Of a stretch of 64,000 bases of DNA, positions 22,228-33,040 are shown one piece after another. Both the position numbers and the translations under genes were made by a program. Location of the stretch: NCBI RefSeq assembly GCF_000004195.4, contig NC_030679.2, forward strand, positions 15,618,712 through 15,682,711, written 5' to 3'. Position 1 is the stretch's first letter, and every line of letters begins with the position of its first letter. The stretch comes from Xenopus tropicalis. Lineage: Eukaryota > Chordata > Amphibia > Anura > Pipidae. The notes below the pieces were generated by a model. The model was not told the DNA's origin. It was given only the letters and a program-made list of their open reading frames with translations, and made no database searches.

Positions 22228-22800
22228 TTGTTTCGGAGGGACAGGGGTAATAGAAAAGGAGGAGGAGTGTATCTGTTCGTTAAGCAAGAATTAAAAGCAA
22301 ATATTAAAGAGGAAGTGATGGGGGTAACAGAGGGAGCTGAATCCTTATGGGTTGAGCTTCTCACAGATAGTAAAGAATCTACCAAACTAATTGTAGGGGT
22401 ATGCTATAGACCCCCTAATGTAAGTGAGGAGGAGGAGGCCCAGCTCCTATTGCAAATAGAAAAGGCTGCTAGTTTGGGGCAAGTGATAATAATGGGGGAT
22501 TTTAATTATCCTGATATTGACTGGAGCCATAGTACTGCCAGGACAGTAAATGGGAACAAGTTTATAAACTTGCTGCATGACAACTTTATGTCACAGGTTG
22601 TTGAGGAGCCAACCAGGAACCATGCTATATTGGATCTAGTGATCTCTAATGGCCCAGAACGTATAGCAAATGTGCAAGTGGTTGAACCTCTGGGTAATAG
22701 TGATCATAATGCTATTTCATTTGATGTTTGGTGCAGGAAACAAATTTACACGGGGGCAACAAAGACAATGAATTTTAGGAAGGCAAATTTTAGCTCCTTA
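22228..22800 (+). pseudogene. CR1 endonuclease domain fragment
   Basis: Encodes the apurinic-endonuclease-like domain of a CR1 ORF2: LFRRDRG-RKGGGVYLFVK, the metal-binding GDFNYPDIDW and the catalytic NSDHNAISF. The N-terminal catalytic residues are missing because the element is 5' truncated. The frame runs into the T2-type insertion at 22798 and ends at a stop inside it. The continuation is at 24790, in the same phase. Confidence 0.85.
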
Positions 22801-23150
22801 AAGGAGAAGGAAAGGCTAAGTCACTTGGGGGTGCCAAAATGTTAGGCACCCCCAAGTGACTTAGATCGCTTACCTTTTACCCCGGGCTGGTGCCCCTGTA
22901 CGGAGAGAACAGCACCAGCCCGGGGTAGCAGCGATCGCTTCCTCCTTCCTTTTCGCTTGCGCGCGCATGCGCAGTAAAGTGAAAAGCCGAACTTAAGCAT
23001 TAAAGTCGGCTTTTCACTCTACTGTGCATGCGCCGGCTGACGGATTTCGCCGGCAGAAGAGAAAGGAAGGAGGAAGCGTTTCCTACAGGTTCCCCCGGGC
23101 TGGTGCTTTTTTCTCCTAACAGGGGCACCAGCCCAGGGTACAAGGTAAGC

Positions 23151-24712
23151 CATACCTCCCAACTGTCCCGCTTTACGCGGGACAGTCCCGATTTTGCCAC
23201 TCTGTCCCGCCGATTTGTCCCGCTTTTAAAGGTCTCCGCTCCTGTGACGTCACACGCACGTCTCTTGTTAGCGCCGCAGCTTCTGCGCTGCTCAGTTCAG
23301 TTCTAACATAAAGCCATTCACAGTGCAGCAGCTGCGGCGCTAACAAGAGCCGTGTGTGTGATGTCACGAGGAGAAGAAGAGCACTGGGGCGCAGCCGGAG
23401 GAAGCTGGTGGTGGTAGGAGCAGGGGGACGCTGGGGAGGACACTGGAGGAAGGTAAGGGGCAGCTGGAGGATGCTGGGAGGCAGCTGAAGGATGTTGGGG
23501 AGGATGTTGGGGGAGCTGAAGGATGTTGGGGGAGGTGAAGGATGTTGGGGGAGCTGGAGGATGTTGGGTGGATGCTGGGGGAAGCTGGAGGATGTTGGGT
23601 GGATGCTGGGGGCAGCTGGAGGATATTGGGTGGATGCTGGGGGAAGCTGGAGGATGTTGGGTGGATGCTGGGGGCAGCTGGAGGATGTTGGGTGGATGCT
23701 GGGGGAAGCTGGAGGATGTTGGGTGGATGCTGGGGGAAGCTGGAGGATATTGGGTGGATGCTGGGGGAAGCTGGAGGATGTTGGGTGGATGCTGGGGGCA
23801 GCTGGAGGATATTGGGTGGATGCTGGGGGAAGCTGGAGGATGTTGGGTGGATGCTGGGGGCAGCTGGAGGATGTTGGGTGGATGCTGGAGGATGTTGGGT
23901 GGATGCTGGGGGAAGCTGGAGGATGTTGGGTAGATGTTGGGGGCAGCTGGAGGATGTTGGGTAGATGTTGGGGGCAGCTGGAGGATGTTGGGTGGATGCT
24001 GGGGGAAGCTGGAGGATGTTGGGTGGATGCTGGGGGCAGCTGGAGGATGTTGGGTGGATGCTGGGGGCAGCTGGAGGATGTTGGGTGGATGCTGGGGGCA
24101 GCTGGAGGATATTGGGTGGATGCTGGGGGCAGCTGGAGGATGTTAGGTGGATGCTGGGGGCAGCTGGAGGATGTTGGGTGGACGCTGGGGGGAGCTGGAG
24201 GATGTTGGGTGGATGCTGGGGGCAGCTGGAGGATGTTGGGTGGATGCTGGGGAGAGCTGGAGGATGTTGGGTGGATGCTGGGGGGAGCTGGAGGATGTTG
24301 GGTGGATGCTGGGGGGAGCTGGAGGATGTTGGGTGGATGCTGCAGTGAGGAGCAGCCCATAGTAGGGGGACACTGGGGAAGGACCAGCAATATTTTAGGG
24401 GGTCCCTGCTCTAGCACCAATGCAAAACATAACACCTGGCTACCAATGTCTGTCATGAGTCTGTCATTAAATACAGGTGCCACAGTGCGTAATGAAATCC
24501 TTAGGGCCACAATATGTCATAAAATGATTGGGGCCACCGTGTCTGTCTTCTGGTGCGCTTTGTGTATGTTATGCTTTTCAGGTGTGGTTTTGTAAAATGG
24601 GCCTGTTTGGGGGGGCGTGGCCATAAAGTGGGTGTGACCTAAAAAATTTGCTGCTCTACGCGCGCCAGACATTTTTGTCCCTCCTTCTGCTTTTCAAATG
24701 TTGGGAGGTATG
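23151..24712. mobile_element. CATACCTCCCAAC-ended transposon carrying a minisatellite
   Basis: Ends are CATACCTCCCAAC and GTTGGGAGGTATG. A perfect 7-bp target duplication GGTAAGC lies at 23144-23150 and 24713-24719, inside the right arm of the T2-type palindrome; the uninterrupted left arm confirms the empty-site sequence. Left internal sequence has CTGTCCCGCTTTACGCGGGA hairpins. Most of the body is the 31-bp array. I cannot assign the superfamily: 7-bp duplications are unusual. A second copy appears to span 38662-44071. Confidence 0.8.
23541..24345. repeat. 31-bp G-rich minisatellite, about 26 copies
   Basis: Unit: CTGGAGGATGTTGGGTGGAT plus GCTGGGGGMAG. A degenerate leader extends left to about 23460. 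One unit near 23886 is shortened by about half. Because 31 is not a multiple of 3 and the unit has no stop in any frame, long open frames appear in several frames on both strands. G3-G6 runs every unit suggest G-quadruplex capacity on the plus strand. Confidence 0.95.
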
Positions 24713-24789
24713 GGTAAGCGATCTAAGTCACTTGGGGGTGCCTAACATTTTAGCACCCCCAAGTGACTTAGCCTTTCCTTCCCCTTTAA

Positions 24790-25196
24790 GGGCAGCGCTG
24801 CAGGACATAGATTGGGGCATTATGTTTTCTGATGAAAACACAGAGCAGAAATGGTTGTCATTTAAAATGATATTAAATCATTACTGTTCTAAATTTATTC
24901 CATTAATAAGAAAAAGTAGAAGTGTTAAGAATATTACCCTATGTGGCTTAACACTGAGGTAAAGAAGCTGATAGGGAAAAAAAGGAAAGATTTTAAGAAA
25001 TATAAGTCAGAGGGGACAGTAGCTGCGTTTAATGAATATAAACACTATAACAAGTGTTGTAAAACAGCAATCCGGAAGGCAAAGATAGAAAATGAGGAGT
25101 GCATCGCGGCAGAGGCAAAGACTAACCCCATTGAGTTATAGTAACAATATGGTTACAGCAGATACAGAAAAGGCAGATGTGCTTAACCAGTTCTTA
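24790..25196 (+). pseudogene. CR1 ORF2 linker fragment
   Basis: Continues the CR1 ORF2 after the T2-type insertion: ALQDIDWGIMFSDENTEQKW aligns with LQCVNWERLFMGLDTEGKW of the intact LINE. A frameshift near 24945 switches to a frame with MWLNTEVKKLIGKKRK and AIRKAKIENEE. It ends at KADVLNQFLT where the minus-strand LINE is inserted. Confidence 0.8.
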
Positions 25197-26354
25197 ACTG
25201 TAGATATCAGTATCACAATAGCCTTGGATATTCTGATTGTTCAAGAACTCATCTAGGCCCCTCTTAAAGGCATTAACAGAATCTGCCATTACCACATCAC
25301 TAGGAAGGGCATTCCACAACCTCACTGCCCTCACCGTGAAAAACCACCTACGCTGCTTCAAATGGAAGCTCCGTTCCTCTAATCTAAAGGGGTGACCTCT
25401 GGTGCGTTGATTGCTTTTATGGGAAAAAAGAACATCCCCCATCTGCCTATAATCCCCTCTAATGTACTTGTACAGAGTAATCATGTCCCCTCGCAAGCGC
25501 CTCTTTTCCAGAGAAAACAACCTCAACCTCGACAGTCTCACCTCATAGTTTAAATCTTCCATCCCCTTTACCAGTTTAGTTGCACGTCTCTGCACTCTCT
25601 CCAGCTCATTAATATCCTTCTTAAGGACTGGAGCCCAAAACTGCACTGCATACTCAAGGTGAGGCCTTACCAGGGACCTATAAAGGGGCAAAATTATGTT
25701 CTCATTCCTTGAGTCAATGCCCTTTTTTATACAAGACAGCACTTTATTTGCTTTAGTAGCCACAGAATGACACTGCCTGGAATTAGACAATTTGTTATCA
25801 ACAAAAACCCCTAGATCCTTCTCCATTAAGGATACCCCCAACACACTACCATTCAGTAGATAGTTCGCGTTTATATTATTCCTACCAAAATGCATAACTT
25901 TGCACTTATCAACATTGAACCTCATTTTCCAGTTTGCTGCCCAGTTTTCCAATTTTGTCAAATCGCTCTGCAGCGACAGCGGCAGCATCCTGCATGGAAC
26001 GTATAGTTTTGCACAATTTTGTGTCATCAGTAAAAATAGAAACAGTACTCTCTATGCCCCCCTCCAGGTCATTAATAAACAAGTTAAATAGCAAAGGACC
26101 AAGGACTGACCCCTGCGGTACTCCACTAACCACACTGGTCCAATTAGAAAATGTTCCATTTACCACCACTCTTTGTACTCTATCCTTCAGCCAGTTCTCT
26201 ATCCAATTACAAATATTATGTTCTAGGCCAATATTCCTTAATTTGATCATTAACCTTCTAAAAGGTAATGTATCAAACGCTTTAGCAAAGTCCAAGTAGA
26301 TGACGTCAACTGCCATTCCAGCATCGAGGTTCCTACTCACCTCCTCATAAAAGG
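25197..26354 (-). pseudogene. 5'-truncated CR1 LINE copy 1 (RT domain)
   Basis: Minus-strand CR1 inserted in the plus-strand LINE. Frames 25909-26340 and 25194-26027 together carry [34 protein letters not shown], the catalytic box FTDDTKLC (ADD changed to TDD) and the C-terminal half ending QNIQGYCDTDIYS. A frameshift near 25960 separates them. The subfamily is that of the intact LINE at 39 kb (NYLLNGSVLGVSLMEKDLG). The 3' UTR is absent. Confidence 0.85.
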
Positions 26355-26612
26355 ATTAGAAGAAGGCGAATGTCATTCCTATATTTAAAAAGGGAGTAAG
26401 ATCTCAGCCTGGCAATTATAGGCCTGTAAGTTTGACATGGTGGTGGGCAAGTTAATTGAAGACTTGTTAAGGGATCACATACAAAATTATGTACTGAAGA
26501 ATTGCATTATGAGCAGTAATCAGCATGGCTTTATGAAGGACAGGTCATGTCAGACCAATTAAATTGCTTTTTATGAAGAGGTAAGTAAGAAGCTGGACAG
26601 TGGGGATGCAGT
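26355..26612 (+). pseudogene. CR1 RT fragment between two insertions
   Basis: Encodes KKANVIPIFKKG, RSQPGNYRPVSLT, then after a frameshift a segment like SNQHGFMKDRSCQTN and AFYEEVSKKLDSGDAVD. This is the start of the RT domain of the plus-strand LINE; it resumes at 27886 with the [11 protein letters not shown] box. Confidence 0.8.
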
Positions 26613-26613
26613 A

Positions 26614-27885
26614 GATAGTAACATAGTAACATAGTAAGTTGGGTTGAAAAAAGACATACGTCCATCAAGTTCAACCATAATGCCTATATATAACCTGCCT
26701 AACTACTAGTTGATCCAGAGGAAGGCAAAAAAACCCCATCTGAAGCCTCTCTAATTTGCCACAGAGGGGAAAAAATTCCTTCCTGACTCCAAGATGGCAA
26801 TCGGACCAGTCCCTGGATCAACTAGTACTAAGAGCTATCTCCCATAACCCTGTATTCCCTCACTTGCTAAGAATCCATCCAGCCCCTTCTTAAAGTTATA
26901 TAATGTATCAGCCAGCACGACTGATTCGGGGAGGGAATTCCAGAACCTCACAGCTCTCACAGTAAAAAATCCTTTCCGAATGTTTAAATGGAACCTCCCT
27001 TCTTCTAAACGGAGTGGGTGCCCTCGTGTCCGTTGGAAGGACCTACTGGTAAATAAAACATTAGAAAGGTTATTATATGATCCCTTTATATATTTATACA
27101 TAGTTATCATGTCACCTCTTAAGCGCCTCTTCTCCAGTGTAAACAGACCCAACTTGGCCAGTCTTTCTTCATAACTGAAACTTTCCATACCCTTTACCAG
27201 CTTAGTTGCCCTTCTCTGGACCCTCTCTAACTCAGTAATGTCCCGTTTGAGCACTGGAGACCAAAACTGAACAGCATATTCTAGATGGGGCCTTACCAGC
27301 GCTCTGTAAAGGGGAAGAATAACCCCCTCCTCCCGTGAATCTATACCCCTTTTAATACAGCTCAAAACCTTGTTTGCCCTTGCAGCTGCTGCCTGGCATT
27401 GCTTGCTACAGCCAAGTTTATTATCTACAAGGACTCCAAGGTCCTTCTCCATTAGGGATTTGCCTAGTGCAGTCCCATTAAGGGTATACGGGGCTTGCAT
27501 GTTTTTACATCCCAGGTGCATGACCTTACATTTATCCACATTAAATCTCATCTGCCACTTAGCTGCCCAGATTGCCAGGTGGTCAAGATCCTGCTGCAGG
27601 GATGTCACATCCTGGATAGAATTGACTGGTCTGCAGAGTTTTGTGTCATCTGCAAACACTGATACATTACTCATAATACCCTCCCCTAAGTCATTTATGA
27701 ACAAATTAAACAAAAGTGGACCCAGTACAGAACCCTGAGGGACCCCACTGAGGACCTTATTCCAAGTAGAGAATGTACCATTAACAACCACCCTCTGTAC
27801 CCGATCCTGTAGCCAGTTTTCTATCCATGTGCAAACGGCTTCACTAAGACCAATAGACCTTAGCTTAGAAAGCAGTCTATATAAT
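26614..27885 (-). pseudogene. 5'-truncated CR1 LINE copy 2 (RT C-terminal half and 3' UTR)
   Basis: A 357-residue frame at 26835-27908 (its first residues come from flanking host sequence) is open through [20 protein letters not shown], the catalytic FADDTKLC and the C-terminal domain ending EGIQGYGR. The 3' UTR and tail with TAACATAG repeats lie at 26614-26834. The 5' end is truncated exactly where the host LINE resumes. It belongs to the same subfamily as the host (NKLGCSKQCQAAAARANK), unlike copy 1. Confidence 0.88.
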
Positions 27886-29180
27886 CTATTTGTATTTTGC
27901 CAAAGCATTTGATACCGTTTACCACAAACGACTGCTTTCTGAACTAAGGTCTATTGGTCTTAGTGAATTCATTTGCACATGGATAGAAAACTGGCTACAG
28001 GATCGGGTACAGAGGGTGGTTGTTAATGGTACATTCTCTACTTGGAATAAGGTTCTCAGTGGGGTCCCTCAGGGTTCTGTACTGGGTCCACTTTTGTTTA
28101 ATTTGTTCATAAATGACTTTGAGGGAGGGTATTATAAGTAATGTATCAGTGTTTGCAGATGACACAAAACTCTGCAGACCAGTCAATTCTATCCAGGATG
28201 TGGCATCCTTGCAGCAGGATCTTGACCAACTGGCAATCTGGGCAGCTAAGTGGCAGATGAGATTTAATGTGGATAAATGTAAGGTCATGCACCTGGGATG
28301 TAAAAATAATATGCAAGCCACTTATACCCTTAATGGGACTGCACTAGGCAAATCCATAATGGAGAAGGACCTTGGAGTCCTTGTAGATAATAAACTTGGC
28401 TGTAACAAGCAATGCCAGGCAGCAGCTGCAAGGGCAAACAAGGTTTTGAGCTGTATTAAAAGGGGCATAGATTCACGGGAGGAGGGGGTTATTCTTCCCA
28501 TTTACAGAGCGCTGGTAAGGCCCCATCTAGAATATGCTGTCCAGTTCTGGTCTCCAGTGACAGAGACATTATTGAGTTATAGAGGGTCCAGAGAAGGGCA
28601 ACTAAGTTGGTAAAGGGCATGGAAAGTCTCAGTTATGAAGAAAGACTGGCCAAGTTTGGTCTGTTTACACTGGAGAAGAGGCACTTAAGAGGTGACATGA
28701 TAACTATGTATAAATATATAAGGGGATCATATAATAACCTTTCTAATGTTTTATTTACCAGTAGGTCCTTCCCACGGACACGAGGGCACCCACTCCGTTT
28801 AGAAGAAGGGAAGTTCTGTTTAAATATTCGGAAAGGATTTTTTACTGTAAGAGCTGTGAAGTTGTGGAATTCCCTCCCCGAATCAGTCGTGCTGGCTGAT
28901 ACATTATATAACTTTAAGAAGGGGCTGGATGGATTCTTAGCAAGTGAAGGAATACAGGGTTATGGGAGATAGCTCTTAGTACAAGTTGATCCAGGGACTG
29001 GTCCGATTGCCATCTTGGAGTCAGGAAGGAATTTTTTCCCCTCTGCGGCAAATTAGAGAGGCTTCAGGTGGGGTTTTTTGCCTTCCTCTGGATCAACTAG
29101 TAGTTAGGCAGGTTATATATAGGCATTATGGTTGAACGTGATGGACGTATGTCTTTTTTCAACCCAGCTTACTATGTTAC
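27886..29180 (+). pseudogene. CR1 RT C-terminal half and 3' UTR (plus-strand host LINE)
   Basis: Continues the host LINE with [47 protein letters not shown] and the C-terminal domain to EGIQGYGR. Frameshifts near 28125 and 28570-28610 break it into three frames. From 27925 on it mirrors 26614-27885 closely, giving a long inverted repeat. Confidence 0.88.
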
Positions 29181-29439
29181 TTCTTCATTATACTTAGTAA
29201 TAGTAATAGTATAATATCCAAGGCTACCATGATCTCTGGATTTACAATACTATTACCTTACTATTACCGTATGTGTATATATATTTTTATATATGTGAGT
29301 GTATTGATTGGTTTGTATAGGTAAAAATTCCACTGTGTATTACTGTCAGTTTTTATTTTGTTTTATTTTAACACTCTTTAATAAAAATATTTATATAAAA
29401 AGTGGAAGAAGTGGCGAAGGGGGTTAAAAGAGGAGATCT
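29181..29439. other. AT-rich sequence after the LINE
   Basis: No gene; TATATAT-rich near 29275-29300. Confidence 0.4.
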
Positions 29440-29638
29440 TTAAGGGCCGTGGCAGACGGGGAGATTAGTCGCCGCACAAAATCGCTAAAGTTTCCTCTCA
29501 AGGCAACTTTGGTGATTTTGGAAAATCGTTGCGCCGCATATGCCATCCCACCGGCGTTTTAAATTCTAGCCGGTGGGCTAGCCCGCGATGAGAGATTTGT
29601 TGCGGGCGACTAATCTCCCCGTCTGTCACAGCCCTTAA
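29440..29638. mobile_element. TTAAGGGCCGTG MITE, copy 1
   Basis: Left end TTAAGGGCCGTGGCAGACGG and right end CCGTCTGTCACAGCCCTTAA. Arms also share GGGGAGATTAGTCGCC and its complement, and CCCACCGGCGTTTT pairs with the CCGGTGGG side. TTAA at both edges. Confidence 0.88.
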
Positions 29639-30375
29639 GGGAAGGCAAAAAGAACAAATATTTAAATAGAAAACCAGACAGTTAATTTGCTGTCTACATG
29701 GTAAGATCTGCTTGTTTGGCATCTTCTCCTGATATCCCTACCTATGGTGGGCTATTTTGGGCTAATTCGATCGTATGGCCCTAGGTCCAAAAGATCGAAT
29801 TCAACCAGCAGGCATAGGCACTGTCAGTCCAAGGATTACATCAATGAGCCGATGCGGTCCCTGATCCCACGGAAAATCAAACCTGCCCAATCGAGATCTG
29901 GCCAAATTTAGGAGAAGCTACAAAGAATTCAACAGAAATAATGATGTTATAAAATGTTAATAAAAGGAAAACCGAGGCCCTGATTTACTATTGATGGCTA
30001 TGGAACAATCAATTCAGATTGATCCATAACAATTATGAAAATTCATTAATGCAACAGTTGATCCATAATGCCTGGATTCATTACTAATCGACCAAATCTT
30101 AGTGGTCTTCCTGCAATATCAATATTGATAGAATCCACTGGAAAACAAACCTCAGTAATGTTGCTAATAGCTTATTCAAAGAGAGAATACAACTGACAAG
30201 CTGTTCTTTTGGTTGGTCTGAGGTATTGAATCCCTGAAAAGTTTGGATGACTTTTAATATCAAATATAAATTAATCAAATGTCACTGAACAGTTAGGAAA
30301 TCTGCAGGACTCCCTGCTTGATTTTCGACAAATAAAAATAATTAGAGATAGCATGGTTGGACATCACAGTGCAAT
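29639..30375. other. No gene or clear repeat recognised
   Basis: Only short frames. Confidence 0.45.
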
Positions 30376-30570
30376 ACATTTATATATTTATTCTTATGTG
30401 GTGCTAGATATTACCCACAAAGCTGTACATTGATTTTTCAATGTATCTTGCCCTACATAAACTAAAATCTACGTAGCCTAAGGCACATAGAGCTTAAGTG
30501 ACTTTATCAAGACCACATGTAGTTGATACCAGCACTGCCACCATTTCTCCCAAGAGAATGTAATCGCTCT
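30376..30570 (-). mobile_element. Old L2-type/SINE 3' fragment (degenerate)
   Basis: Contains TTTATATATTTATTCTTATG with GCTGTACA, 'gagcttaagtgactttatcaagaccaca' (equivalent to the common gttaagtgacttgcccaaggtcaca phrase) and a degraded remainder. Family assignment by phrase only. Confidence 0.4.
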
Positions 30571-31940
30571 AGGTGGGCTTGTAGGTTACATGGATTTCTT
30601 GTGAGGTATAAAGAAACATACAGTGTATACAGAGGCACAGGATGAAGCTCAAGTTGAAATTTCTACTGATCTGTGTGCACTGGGGGAATTACAAAATTTT
30701 ATGTATTAAAGTAACAAAAAGAAATGGCTAGTTTGCTGTATGTTAAAGGATGCTCTTGATCTTCACTTGCTCAATCCTTCCCTACGGGGTTGCAAAAAGA
30801 CAAAATATGGTGGAAAACTGCAAGTGTGTAGTACCCACAGTCACACAAATAAACCTCTTAGGTTCTCACAGGGACATCTGTTGCTCTGATACAACTGTAC
30901 AATTGTTGCTCAGCTGAATACATCAGTAAAGGCACTTTCCTTCACAAACTCAAGGCAATGTAAGTGTAGATAACTATCAGGCACACAACAATTTTGGATT
31001 GCTATGATCCAAGTTTCTTCATATTGCTGAACACAAGTGTAAGAAATTATTACAACTTGTTACAACCACTAGTGTCAAAATTTGCATATCAAAACAAACC
31101 CAAAGCTTTGAGGGATGCAGACACTGATAGATGCACATAAAATTTTGTGGCTGTGTATCAGAGAAAAGAACCCCATCTATATGAGATGATGACATCCAAA
31201 ATGCACATAAACATAAAACTTCCTAAATCTGCAGATTGGTTTGGTATTTATGAGGTAAGACTGCAGCTGAGAAAATGAAAGCATAGCAAAACTAAACACC
31301 CACTATTTAATGTATTAAATACACTGAGATATGTCAACTCTTATGATGGGGGATGACTAAACACCAGATGCATCCCTCTTATTATACTTGTGCTTTTGAA
31401 AAGGAAGCTTAATAATTAATGGTGAACATATGTCTCAAACCCAATGGGCCATTCCCCAACAGAATCCTAATCTAAATAAACTGAGATTGAAAATTTTCTG
31501 CTGCAGCAAAACATCATAATCGGAATCTTATTTTAGATGCAATCATACCAAAAATATTGTAAGTTTTTCACTTTTTTAAAATTATGCACCATTTCTGCCA
31601 GAACATTCTTCAGAATAACAATGCTACAGTATTTTTATGTATTTTGTTTCCAGTGGAACACAAATAAGCTTGAAAAATGACTAAACCTTATCTTATTCCA
31701 CAATAAAATCCAAAACTGGAGCAGACAAAATTAGTTTCTCCTTTTCAAAGTTCCTGAATCCTCTGTACTTTATGTTGTCAAGATGTTTGTGGACCATGGC
31801 ATAACCATTCTCCCTGGACATGGGCACAAGAGAAAAAGTTATCAAAGACTGTAGATACGGGTTGTTTGAAATGTGGTGACCATCTGTTACCAACTCAGTG
31901 AGGGGCTCTAAGTTAGCAGATGCAGAAAGGCCCCACTAAT
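30571..31940. other. No gene or clear repeat recognised
   Basis: AT-rich with short frames on both strands; no recognisable domain. Confidence 0.45.
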
Positions 31941-31947
31941 GTAAGAG

Positions 31948-32460
31948 AAACATAAGAAAGCCTGACTGGAGTTCACCAAAACATATAAAAAGTCCTTCTC
32001 AGACTATTGACAATATCTCTTGAAAAAAAGTTAAGTTAAAAAGCTCTATGGCCAGTGCCACATGGGGCTAATTCTCAGACTGCAAAAAAATGCAGGCTGA
32101 GTATCAACCCCTACACTGGCACCAACCTGCTACCTCGCCTGCCTGAGGAAGCATTGTCTACACCCAGGCGCAGGCAGATGCAGCAGTATCAGCCAAAAAC
32201 ACAAGGCTTTGCATCTCCAGCTGATATCCACCGATCAATTTTTACCTGCGCAGAGACAATGCTTCCAGATGCAGGCAAGGTTGCAGGCTGGCACCAGCGT
32301 AGGGCTGGGGTTTTCTGCAGCTCAGAGTGAGCCCTGTGTGTAATATAAGAAAGCCTGACTGGAGGTTGCCTAAACATGTCCTAAAAAGCCAAGTTCTTCT
32401 GGGACTATTGACAATTTCTCTTTGTTTACCGGAAAAAATGAAACCTTCAGAGAAAAGAAC
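31948..32460. repeat. Direct repeat pair flanking a palindromic MITE-like unit
   Basis: 31948-32040 and 32347-32445 share ATAAGAAAGCCTGACTGGAG and GACTATTGACAAT-TCTCTT, diverged. Between them 32050-32340 has ends CCAGTGCCACATGGGGC and GAGCCCTGTGTG with pairing arms (GCAGGCTGAG...; ATTGTCTACACC against AGACAATGCTTCC), suggesting a MITE. Confidence 0.55.
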
Positions 32461-33040
32461 ACTTTAAAAAGCATCCATACCTGGTTAAAGACAAAACTTC
32501 ACTTCAAAGTGGGCACATTTTGCAGTATAACAATTTATTTAAAATAATTAGTGAGTTATTTGAAAAAATATATATTTTTGCCCATTATTGAATATATTTA
32601 GAAACAGTACCAGGCTGTCCCACACTCACCCAGTCACTAAGAACAAACTTCACAGCAGAATTTAGAGCATGTCCAAGACTTCTTAATCAAACAGAGACCA
32701 GCAAGCTGTCAAGAAACACTTTTTTAAATCCTTCCATAGGCTGACAGTCTAGGTGCGAAATTCTCCTTCCCATGGAGAGAGACTCAGCAAGGAAAACTGC
32801 GGTATAAATAGTGGGTTCAGCTAAGCATCTTATTTGAGCTGTACTCTCTACTTTTCTTGCAGTAATGAGCTGCCGGCATTTGATATTGTCTACTGCAGTA
32901 GGAGGTTAAGCTTTCCATGGCTTGCAAAGACAGTGTATTGACTGTATATATTGTTAACCATTAACATGGCTAAATCCTCAAATACAAAAAAAATAAAAAA
33001 AACTTCAGCACCAATTTGCAATACATCATTTTATAAATGT
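32461..33040. other. No gene or clear repeat recognised
   Basis: No coding signal. Confidence 0.45.

Larger units (their letters stand above)
22798..24789. mobile_element. T2-type long palindrome with TTAA duplication, inserted in CR1
   Basis: Edges are TTAAAGGAGAAGGAAAGGC and GCCTTTCCTTCCCCTTTAA, with TTAA at 22798-22801 and 24786-24789. Subterminal CTAAGTCACTTGGGGGTGCC occurs as inverted repeats at each end. The arms meet near 22996, where GTGAAAAGCCGA pairs with TCGGCTTTTCAC and ATGCGC words face each other. The right arm is interrupted by the transposon at 23151-24712. No transposase frame. Confidence 0.88.
22165..29180 (+). mobile_element. Plus-strand CR1-type LINE split by three insertions
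   Basis: One 5'-truncated CR1 LINE can be traced through four blocks: 22165-22797 (endonuclease), 24790-25196 (linker), 26355-26612 (RT start) and 27886-29180 (RT end and 3' UTR). The blocks are collinear with the complete CR1 at 39030-43450 apart from a gap of about 100 residues at the second insertion. It contains frameshifts and cannot be functional. The 3' end reads TTTTTTCAACCCAGCTTACTATG, matching the tail of the other copies. Confidence 0.85.

Noticed and set aside
23541..24345. CRISPR-like regular repeat
   Set aside because: There are no unique spacers; the units are directly contiguous and the genome is vertebrate.
23173..24510. 445-residue minus-strand frame and 367-residue plus-strand frame
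   Set aside because: Both are read-through of the 31-bp minisatellite, which has no stops in any phase; peptides are pure repeat and no start context or domain exists.
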